From the NCBI GenBank assembly GCA_963580455.1, contig OY756964.1, positions 8,556,001-8,620,000 on the forward strand: a stretch of DNA of 64,000 nucleotides, read 5' to 3'. The position numbers and the translations under genes were made by a program. The stretch comes from Euonymus europaeus. Its lineage: Eukaryota > Streptophyta > Magnoliopsida > Celastrales > Celastraceae. Below, one piece after another: positions 55,510-64,000 of the stretch. The notes below the pieces were generated by a model that was not told where the DNA came from, did no database searches, and saw only the letters and a program-made list of their open reading frames with translations. The first letter of the stretch is position 1. Every line of letters starts with the position of its first letter.

Positions 55510-55809
55510 AAGATGGGGATTATTCAATTTGAAGCTTGGTGTGCTTTGGTGGTCACTACATTTCTTCTTCTTGCTATTGTTGTTCAGACATACTCAAATC
55601 AAATGCAAAGTGGTATGGAGTTCTTCCGAAAATCCAAAGCGGTCCGTTTAAGAGGCCACCACGACAAGTACCTTCACATAGAGGAAGACCATGAATCCGT
55701 TATGCAAGACCGTAACGGATCCTCCAAGACCGCCAGATGGGCTGTGGAGTTCGTACCTGAATCCTAATCCATCATCCGCCTCAAGAGTTGTTACGGCAAG
55801 TACCTCACA
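55510..55809 (+). pseudogene. Captured DUF569 (fascin-like) gene fragment, chimeric 5' end
   Basis: From the ATG at 55615 the frame reads MEFFRKSKAVRLRGHHDKYL, then SVMQDRNGSSKTARWAVEFVP. This is the N-terminal signature of plant DUF569 proteins, which have a fascin/actin-crosslinking-like beta-trefoil fold. A TAA at 55765-55767 interrupts, after which the same frame resumes with SIIRLKSCYGKYLT to 55809, so only about 65 codons were captured. An in-frame ATG at 55510 adds 35 codons with a strongly hydrophobic stretch (ALVVTTFLLLAIVV) that DUF569 proteins lack, so the ORF 55510-55764 would encode a short membrane-anchored chimera. Expression is unknown. Confidence 0.8.
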
Positions 55810-56228
55810 GATCTTTGTTAAAGAAGAGAGATGGCGATGATTCCAAGATAGATAAATCGATACTGTCCAAAACAAACCTGGATTAGGGGAAACTAAATCA
55901 GATCTTTGTCAAAAAAGAGAGATACACAAATTTGTTTGAAAGGAGAGAGAGGGGGAGATAGAATTAGAGAGGTTTTTAATTCAAATTTATTGATTTTTTA
56001 ATTGTTTTTATCTAAGATATTTTATTTTTTAATTTTTTTTGATAATGCCATGCAATATCATACATAAATTTTTATTAAAAGTCATGTCATATACTGGTTG
56101 CCACATAAGTAGTTTTTAACGGAATCTTGATATAAGGGCTAACAGTTATCAAAGTCGAAAGTAGAGGGGCTTGATCGACTCATTTTGATAAGTAGATGGA
56201 CCAAATTGGTAGTTATCTCTAAATTTTA

Positions 56229-58215
56229 CTTCACTCTTCGCCTAATTAGTGAAACAAAACATTCACTTCCTCTCCTCAAAAAAAAAACATTCACTTCCTA
56301 TCTAAGTGGTGGGCCTGCCATTGTCACACATACTGGGCCCTCAAGTGGTGGGCTCAACGCTATTATATATAATCTTAAATTCTAAATTTGTAATTGTCAT
56401 TATGTACATTACAATATGTTAGTGTGCTTTAAATTTGATATGATCTAATTTTTGCAGTAGTGTGTCAAAAATTTGCAGTCAATTTCAAATTGTGATCGAT
56501 TGTTGCGATCAATCTGACTTTGAATTAAATGATTGTAAAAAATAAAAGAGGAATCTAAATAATTCTAGAAACTTTGAACTCACTATGTGTTTCACCAAAA
56601 CAAACAACATCTTGAAAGCATAAAAACTTGAGAATAAAAGGTAACAAGAAAGCTTGTTTATACTCCATAGAGTTGTTTTGTGTGGAAAAAGAGAGTTTTA
56701 CGTTCTTAATTTCTACTATATATATATATATGCTCATAATGCTTCCTAGAAACTATGACCACTATCATAAAAACATAGTCATTTCAACCATGAACTTCTT
56801 CCCTCGATCGCATTAACTTTGATAACTGTCCAAAACAGGCAACTACAGTCTAACACATGCCTACATTTCCTTAACAACTTGTTGATACCGTGCCCACCTT
56901 TATAATAGAACACCCCATTTTCTAATAAATTTTAAATCGAACTCCAAATCCTACTCGTGTTTGATTACGTCCATGACACTCATAATCCTGATTTGTAGTT
57001 ACCTAACAATCTGACAAAAAATCAACTAAATGTGTACGCCACGTGGTAACACCTAAATGATCCTCCATGAATATGTTGGGCTTGCTTGAGATCCATAATC
57101 TTGTTTGGCTCTTGATCAAGAGTAAATTTCATGACTCATTATTATAGCTCAACTCTTTAATCATACCCGATCTTCTTCGGCCCTTCACTTAAGGATCAAT
57201 ACATATCTATAAAACCCCAGGATTTGAAGCCTTCAACGGGCGAGTCTCCACTGTTCAACAGGAGTGTTGCGCATTGTATTGTTACCTTCGCTCCGAAAAC
57301 GAGGACGTTCTCCACCTTCGTCGTCGCCTGCCCGCCATATATTGATTTTCACTGGGGACGTGGGTGGATGTTGGCCTTTCCCCTTCTTTTTTACTCTACT
57401 CTCGCTCGCCCCCGTCTGATTATTGTTGATGCTGTATCTGTCGTTCACTCTAACCGACTGTATCTTGCTTTTTCCTCACATACACATGCTTTTACAGATT
57501 CATGAACCTGCTCACTCTGATGTCATCTCTACTCGATCTCTTCCCGTGCCCCTTGCTTTGTCGTCCAGCCAGCCCTAATTCTTTGTTCTTCTTCATTCTA
57601 TCCTACAAGCATCTCAAATTCCAGGCCGGTGCATGCACCTCCAACCTAGAGCCAACTGTTGTATGTATGCGTTCACCGTCTCTACCTGCCGCTATTTACT
57701 TCTTCTTCTGCAATCTTTTATCGTATATATTTTTCTTCACCGGTTTAAGGGGGCCTTTTATTTCTGGTACCCATGGGTGGGAGACGACTGTAAGATGGTG
57801 TAGATTTGGGTTAAGAGGGCCTCCTTCTTCCTTCTCCACCGTTGGATCTTTGTCCTTGCTCCTTTCAATCTCCTCTGTTTGGCTTCCTTTTTTTGTTTTC
57901 TTTTCTTCTGATCTGACGAGGGTGAAGGGCGTGGTTTTGCTTTTTCCCAACCTCATCTATTTCGTCCATGGTTTACTTGCGATCTTCATTTCTTTTTCTG
58001 TCTGCTTCCTTGTATCTTGATTCCCTTTGCTTTTGTTCAAAGATAGGGTGTTCTGGCTTGTTGAAATATAAAACTTATGCATGTGTTAATCAAACTCAGA
58101 TCCTCTTAATTAATTAACATCCAAAAGTAAATAAACAAATAGTATCGTCAACAAGACAAGTCACTCCCTGCATCGCTAAGGTAACCCCAAATTTCAAAAA
58201 CCCAAAATACCCCTT
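56229..58215. other. Intergenic; pyrimidine-rich open frames not accepted as genes
   Basis: Open frames at 57224-57505 and 57502-58020 (+) exist because of long CT-rich stretches; their products are Phe/Ser/Leu-rich without a known domain. No TE ends or RNA genes recognised. It may contain promoter sequence of the downstream bHLH gene. Confidence 0.4.
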
Positions 58216-58218
58216 CGT

Positions 58219-58226
58219 CTATATAT
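58219..58226 (+). promoter_or_regulatory. Candidate TATA box of bHLH gene
   Basis: CTATATAT at 58219-58226, about 485 bases upstream of the start codon and 225 upstream of a CT-rich tract at 58451-58468 typical of plant 5' UTRs. Supported by position and motif only. Confidence 0.4.
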
Positions 58227-58450
58227 CCCCCATCACCACACATCAGATTGATCATGAGGACAAAATTGAATCGGGCGGTCTCTAAATTATATAGACAGAG
58301 CACGAAACGCTGCCAGGCTCCAGTAGGGAAGGGACTTTAGTTTGCGAAACCCGAGGTATCTGTCACTGTCTATTACAAAAACTCAGTGGTACCGGCACAG
58401 TGTGCACCAACCTCCACTGTTCAAGGAGATCACAGAAACACAAAACGCTA

Positions 58451-58468
58451 CTCTCTCTCTCTCTCTCT
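58451..58468 (+). repeat. (CT)n tract in the presumed 5' UTR of the bHLH gene
   Basis: Nine CT units. CT microsatellites are common in plant 5' leaders. Confidence 0.8.
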
Positions 58469-58704
58469 CACCGGTTCTCTATTGATTCTGATTTCGATTT
58501 ATATCCATCTTTAAATGCTAGTATAAGTTCCTCTCGAGTGCTACTTGCAGTGCCCAATCCAGACCTGTTGTCCTGCGCAGACGTTTTTTTATTTTGAAAG
58601 TGTAAAAGCATAGGTTGCGAGGGCAGACCCCATATGCAATGTCATGGTAATGTCGTTTTAGCTGGTACTATCTGAATTTTCTTTTGAATTCGGGTAGGTT
58701 TTGG

Positions 58705-61042
58705 ATGATGGATCCACCCTCAATGATGAATGACGGGTCCTACAATTTAGGAGAGATCTGGCCGTGTCCGATCGGTGGCGGTGGCATTGTACAGGCGGCG
58801 ATGGGGAGAGCTCTGTTCGGGCTGGAGCAGTTTAGGGGTTCTGGTGGTAATGATCCGCTGATGATGGAGTCGATAGGGGCCAACAGTGGTGGTGGCGGCG
58901 GCGGGATTACAAGAAAGCGGCGTGATGTGGATGGTGAGTCGGCGAAGAGTGTCTCTACTAGCAATGGCAACGGCAATAGTGTGGTATTCATTTTTTTAAT
59001 TTGCATTTGGTGATCTGAATTTTGATTCTAATGCATTACTTTGAGCTCTGTCCTCCCTCTTGCTTTACTTGGAGGACTGTTTGTTTCTAACTAATTTATG
59101 TTCAATAGAAATCCAAATGTTGAACAATTACTGTACTTAAAATTTCATTTTTAAGTTTGACTGTATAATGAAATCTCCAACTCTGTTTATATAGAAGGGG
59201 ATCCAGGGGCAATTAACTATTACGATGCTGATTGGTTTTTGGGTTCGATCAAGTTGGATTTATGAATCTTCCTATTTTTTAAGGGATTTAAAACTGGGCA
59301 GAATGAAATTGAATGCAACGGGAAACGGCGTAAATCATCATCGTGTAGAGATGATAATGGTGAATCAAGGGCTGAAGCAGAAACCAGTGCTGGCAAGGCT
59401 GCAGAAAAACAAAATACTCAACCACCAGAAACATCCAAACAAGATTACATCCATGTACGAGCTAGAAGGGGTCAAGCCACTGATAGCCACAGCCTTGCAG
59501 AAAGGGTAATCTCCTTCAATCCTGTGATTACGAGATTTTACTTTTAGATCCAAGGATCCTTCCAGTTAGATATTTGATGCACTGTCTAATGACAACAAGA
59601 GCTACGATGGATTGATTTATTTATTCTGTTTTATCGACAGGCTAGGAGAGAGAAGATTAGTGAGAGAATGAAAATTCTTCAGGATCTGGTCCCTGGTTGC
59701 AACAAGGTATAGTATTTGATTTTTTTGAAGTGGATTGATATCAGTAAAAAAAAGTATGTGCAGGTCTCTTATACATAGCCTTACGCAAAATATTGAATGA
59801 TTGTTGATCGGTTACCTTTTCAATGACATTCTTAACTTAGTCTGCTCCATATATACACCAGCAGTGTTGAGACCTATCTTGTGTTTTAATCTAGCATGGT
59901 TTATCTTACAAATGTTTTCTATGATGGGCTAACATCTAGGTTATCGGCAAGGCCTTGGTCCTCGATGAGATTATTAATTACATACAGTCGTTAGAACGTC
60001 AGGTTGAGGTATGATTCTTAATTCTGGTGATGATTTGTTGTATTAGTATATTACATACTTTATGGTAGCAAATATAATCCCTAAAAAGTTGTTGCATATT
60101 GCAGTTCCTCTCAATGAAGCTTGAAGCGGTGAATTCAAGGATGATTCCTGTGATTGATGCACTTCATCCTAAAGATGTAAGCTAACTCCGTGTGCTGTTA
60201 TGAATTTATTTTTTAAGGTTTGTCTCCATAGGTTTTACTTTACACTTTTTTTTATCACGTTTGTGTACATAAGGTTCAGGTTAAGCTGTTCATCAAACTT
60301 GCCTCTTAGGCACACAGTAGTTTTTGAGAATAAAATAACCCAAAATAAGAGAAAGTGAGTGCCAAACTTCCAGAAAAATTAGTTCACTTATGTATATTGG
60401 CAAATTAGGTTCTCCCTTTCAGTTAGGGGCTGAGGGCAAAACAGGTATATTAATTGTCATTCCGTTGGTCGAAAGTAGCAGACAACCCTAAACTATCATG
60501 CCTAACCCACCCCCTTCATCTTCAAGAAAAAGGAAAGAGAAAACTTACCCTTGCTTTCATGCATAATCTTTCCGCATGTTTCGCTGACAATAAGGCAGGG
60601 TTTTTTTTTAATTGTATGCCTTGTGTTGAGGAAGATCCCATTAGGCCTCTCTCTCACACACATATAGATATAGCTTTATTGAGGAAAAATTGAGTTGCGT
60701 GTTTCCCCATGGACTTTGATCTGGGAAGATCTGATTGATTTACTTGCTATTCTGCCTTTCTCAATATAATTTTATGCTTCTATTTCCCTAGATAAAATAT
60801 ATTTTTATGCTTTAAGATCAGTTTATTTTTCATGCAAGTACAATTTTGCTCTCCCTCCGTAAAAATTTATTTTGATACATGTCTTTTGACAAACCATGTA
60901 CTCATAGATCAACTGGGAATTACAGGTTGCTCAGCAAACATTTGATACTGGTGGTATGGCATTTGGTTCACAAGCTACAAGGGGATTCAACCGTGGTTCT
61001 TCTCCAGAATGGCTGCATATGCAGGTTGGTGGTGGTTTTTAG
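58705..61042 (+). CDS. bHLH79: bHLH79-like transcription factor, complete six-exon gene
   Basis: Six exons: 58705-58983, 59302-59505, 59641-59706, 59940-60008, 60105-60176 and 60926-61042 (stop TAG 61040-61042). All introns are GT-AG and every exon length is a multiple of three, giving 268 residues. The bHLH domain spans about residues 145-205: basic region [20 protein letters not shown], with His-Glu-Arg at the positions that recognise a G-box E-box, then the helix-loop-helix [20 protein letters not shown] and [20 protein letters not shown]. The N-terminal [20 protein letters not shown] and C-terminal [14 protein letters not shown] are features of the bHLH79/BPE clade, nuclear regulators of growth. 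I chose the ATG at 58705; that at 58708 is equally possible. A donor two bases earlier (58981) would break the frame. No lesion seen. Confidence 0.92.
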
Positions 61043-61990
61043 AGAACAAAGTAATCCAGCCAACTCTTGTCAATAATTATAAGGCCATCGACTGATGATG
61101 CTTCTTTCCTCTGTGGCTGTGAAAAATCTTACACCTATATGTTAAATCAACTGGAAACATTATTTCTACTTTCAACATCTGACATGGAGCTGTGATTGCT
61201 GTCTCAAAGACTTCTTAAGTTGGTATCTTAGCTTCTCTACGCAGTCTTCATGACCTTTGTCTGTAGTAATAGCTAAACAGAAACTCCGAAACAAGTATTC
61301 TTCTTATATAATAATGTTACTGCTTCTAAAGTTCCAATTTTTGCATCATTTGCAGACTTTTCTGCTATTATCAGCCTCCAGCATCAAGATCTACCCCTTA
61401 GATTTTTTTATTTTTTTTTTATTTTTTTTAACATTTTGGCCAGTTTTGCTTGAGCCCCTCAAAAGCAATCTGTCAGCCTCATTTTTGGTCAAAAATAAAA
61501 GCAATGCAGATAACAATTTCCCGTGGTTATGTAAATTTACTTTCATTTTACATGTCCTTCGGTATGTTCTCTTCCCTCTCTCACAATGTTATTGCTGTCC
61601 CTGACTCCCTGTGGATAATAGAAACGGAAGTTTGAACAGAGTACTTTGGTCATAAATATATATGTATGCATCCATCCTTGTTTCCATTACCAAACTCTTG
61701 AAAGCAATCTTAATCATGTAAATACTTTATTAGGGTGTCTCGCACCTTGAATATTCAAGAAGGATTAAGACTGCCGCCTTGCAATGCAGCTAAAACCCAT
61801 ATACATTGAACAAAATGTATCTAGCTCATTGTGCTAATTTAAATGGGTACATTACTTGCAATCATGAACACATAATGGTAAAAATAAAAGTCAACGATTT
61901 ATTGAAAGTATCAAATTTAATTAATCCAAACGGGCTACATCACAGCCCTAGTGATTGAGATTAGTTCATAACTACCAAAAAATAATCAAC
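61043..61990. other. Downstream of bHLH gene; 3' UTR and intergenic
   Basis: The first few hundred bases are probably bHLH 3' UTR. The frame 61257-61604 is T-rich and without a known domain. Nothing else recognised. Confidence 0.4.
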
Positions 61991-63754
61991 AATCAATAAA
62001 GAGATAACCCATCAAAGAACATTGACTGAATCTCCTGCAAGCACGAAACTAGGTTGGCAGCTCTCCTCTCAATCCCCTCTCTCGTTCTATTACTCTACCT
62101 TTTCCCTCTCAAATTTGTGTCTTTTATGTTTCCTAAGAAGTCTCTATTTTAGAATCCTAAAATTACTCAGTTTCCTTAACTTTTTAGGAAACAAATATTT
62201 GTCCACGATCTTGCAATTAAATTCTAGACTAAATGAAACATATTTTGGAATAGAAATTTCATCAAAGATGTATCTCCGGATGTGTAGATAATTATGGGCT
62301 TTTGAATCACTCGATTTGGACATCAGAAGTTCAAGTTATGGGGTCTGGTCTGCAAACAGGCATCATGCTTCTGATAGGACTTCCAAACATGACTTCATAC
62401 CAACATTTAAATGCCTAAACATACTCCAATTTGTGTGACCCAGCACTTCCTCGAAAGCTTGTGATGTCCTCTAAAAGTTTGTTGAATATCACATCTCATT
62501 CCGTCAGTTCTTCTACCTCATAACCTGCAAAACATCCGAGAAGGTCTCAAGTACAATAATCTTATAAATTCCAGTTCTAAACACACTTCATTAGCATTTC
62601 TCCATTGAGGTCATACACATAAAATATGATCAAAAACCAACCTCATCAAACACAAGATTGAATTACTTAAAAAGGGATGTAAATATGTAGAAATACGAAC
62701 ACATCAAATTCCCCCACGCTTAGCTTTTACATGTCCATGAGTAAAACACCCATGTAAATCTAAACAACTGCAAATCTCAGTTACATTTGAGGCATTATCA
62801 CAACGCATACAATGATCAAGAATTTTCCCAATGGAGGCCACATGCCCACCTCGAAATTCTGCGAATGTCAACTAAATTAAAGCTAAGTATACACATCTCT
62901 TTTCACTTCAATTCACAAATAGTTTTGATCAGTCATGGGACCTTCACAACTAACATGACCAATTCATACACAAGTCACACCTCTTTTCTTTTCCTCCATA
63001 CCACTACAATCTTGGTAGCAAATTAATGATTTATTTTTTTTCTTTACCTTTACCTTTACATTTATCTTTACAGTGAGTACATTTTATGCTCCATCTCACC
63101 AAAGTAACAACAATTTTTCTTTTTGCTTTTACTTTTTATATTCGGGTGAGTGCATTTTATGCTCCATCTAACATTTTTTTTAAAATAAAATGGTGGGTGC
63201 ATTTTATTCTCCATCCTACCCAAAGGATTTCCTATCCCTATTTACTTAAACCTAGATATAGGATTGATGTAAAGGAAAATTATTCAGAATTCATTGCGCA
63301 ATCCTTAACCATGCTTTGCTACTAAGTCCGCACATCCTCACAAGGACTACTGCTTCAATTAGCTACTAAGAGCTAAATATACTTATCAGAAATTCATGAG
63401 ACATTGCAATTACGCAAGATTAGGATGTGGACCACTATGTATGCGTCATTCCAATGATCTCAGCAATTCTTCAAATAGATATGATTTTTGTTTTTTTTAC
63501 TACGATATCTTCCCCCACACTTAAACGACACATTGTCACCATTGTGTCAATTAAGCAAAGAATAGACTCACCAAGAAGATATAAATTGAAAGGGGAAAAA
63601 TGTAAAGATGAGGGAAGTTAGCTGATGTTGAAGACTCGCAGCCACAATGCCATCCGTAGCAAAAACAATTAATTATTGATTCTCCACCTTGGGTTACCTC
63701 CCAAGTAGTGTTAAGTTTTACGTCTTCAGCCGAACGTAGTCCCCGCAACATGAA
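61991..63754 (-). other. 3' non-coding region (and possible LTR) of a gypsy element
   Basis: Minus-strand motifs of Athila/Tat type occur after the integrase end at 63755: SAEDVKLNTTWEV text just past the stop, then purine-rich GTTTAAGTGTGGGGGAAG (about 63508-63525) and AGCTAAGCGTGGGGGAATTT (about 62705-62724). The latter may be the polypurine tract, so an LTR may begin near 62704 and run left. Boundaries were not established. Confidence 0.4.
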
Positions 63755-64000
63755 TCACTCCACGTCATCGAGCATCCAGGAAACTCGTTGTCTATCAAAA
63801 TTGGCTTCGTAATATGGCTTCAAATGATACCCATTCACTTTGAAACTAGGGCTGTGTGGATCTTGTCGTATTTCAACAGCTCCATGAGGGAATACTTGCA
63901 CAACAATAAAAGGACCAGACCATTCATATTTTAATTTACCAGGAAACAACCGAAGGCGTGAGTTAAATAACAATACTCGTTGCCCTACAAAGAAATCTTT
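63755..64000 (-). pseudogene. Ty3-gypsy integrase C-terminus, runs off the window
   Basis: Minus strand, open from 64000 to a stop at 63757-63755. It contains FNSRLRLFPGKLKYEWSGPF and VFPHGAVEI followed by FKVNGYHLKPYYE, the C-terminal integrase module of Athila/Tat-type gypsy elements. The visible 81 codons are unbroken, so this element may be better preserved than the one at 13-16 kb; the rest lies to the right. Confidence 0.88.

Larger units (their letters stand above)
54435..56219. mobile_element. Mutator-like element carrying a gene fragment (Pack-MULE), 9-bp TSD
   Basis: The termini are inverted repeats of at least 50 bp (54435-54484 against 56219-56170), about 80 percent identical by eye, starting GGGATAAG and GAGATAAC. 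The flanks are a perfect 9-bp duplication TAAATTTTA (54426-54434 and 56220-56228), the length typical of Mutator-like elements. Inside there is no transposase; instead there is a fragment of a DUF569 gene (55615-55809) and a nested hAT MITE (54755-55348). This combination fits a Pack-MULE. Confidence 0.85.

Noticed and set aside
57224..58020. Two adjacent plus-strand open frames (93 and 172 codons)
   Set aside because: The frames exist because of long CT-rich tracts with few stop triplets. The products are Phe/Ser/Leu-rich with no motif, and no splice or promoter signal supports them.

Overview
This window is nuclear DNA from a flowering plant, probably a dicot. The evidence is two intron-rich plant genes (an exocyst EXO84 gene and a bHLH79-type gene), low GC, plant LTR retrotransposons, PIF/Harbinger, hAT and Mutator-like DNA transposons, and a large block of endogenous caulimovirid DNA. 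I cannot name the species. Only two host genes are clear, one near each end; most of the roughly 55 kb between them is nested or decayed mobile and viral DNA.

Layout. 1-3.5 kb: the 3' part of an EXO84B-like gene, followed by the first of three copies of a dispersed repeat (about 3.5, 4.1 and 8.6 kb). 4.4-13.1 kb: degraded retrotransposon pieces (a copia zinc knuckle, a gypsy-type primer site), a roughly 96-bp tandem array and a recent 246-bp tandem duplication. 13.1-20.4 kb: minus-strand Athila/Tat-type Ty3-gypsy DNA in the order LTR, primer site, gag, polypurine tract, LTR, primer site, pol. 21.4-33.7 kb: a rearranged cluster of endogenous caulimovirid (florendovirus-like) sequence. It holds two divergent genome types that share promoter and movement-protein sequence, and an 813-bp inverted repeat. 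33.7-37.9 kb: a tandem array, a copia gag fragment and a 137-bp duplication.

37,872-41,951: a complete PIF/Harbinger element with TAA target-site duplication (TSD), an apparently intact three-exon DD47E transposase and a nonsense-broken Myb-like partner gene. 42.3-42.8 kb: 180-bp tandem repeats. 43,326-45,813: a 2.5-kb non-autonomous hAT element with a perfect 8-bp TSD. 45,848-50,988: a Tork/TNT1-like copia element with two LTRs and a perfect 5-bp TSD, but decayed genes. 54,435-56,219: a Mutator-like element with a perfect 9-bp TSD that carries a DUF569 gene fragment (Pack-MULE) and has a 594-bp hAT MITE nested in it. 58.7-61.0 kb: a complete six-exon bHLH79-like gene. 62.0-64.0 kb: the 3' end of another minus-strand Ty3-gypsy element, running off the window.

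The host genes are not an operon and have no visible functional link. The most unusual structure is the viral cluster. One genome type carries protease, reverse transcriptase and RNase H followed by two small ORFs. The other carries movement protein, coat protein and protease followed by a roughly 460-codon ORF of unknown function, with no reverse transcriptase. They share closely similar intergenic promoter regions, which fits the two-component organisation proposed for florendoviruses. All splice sites, TSDs and terminal repeats were read by eye from the sequence; family assignments rest on recognised motifs and were not checked by database search.
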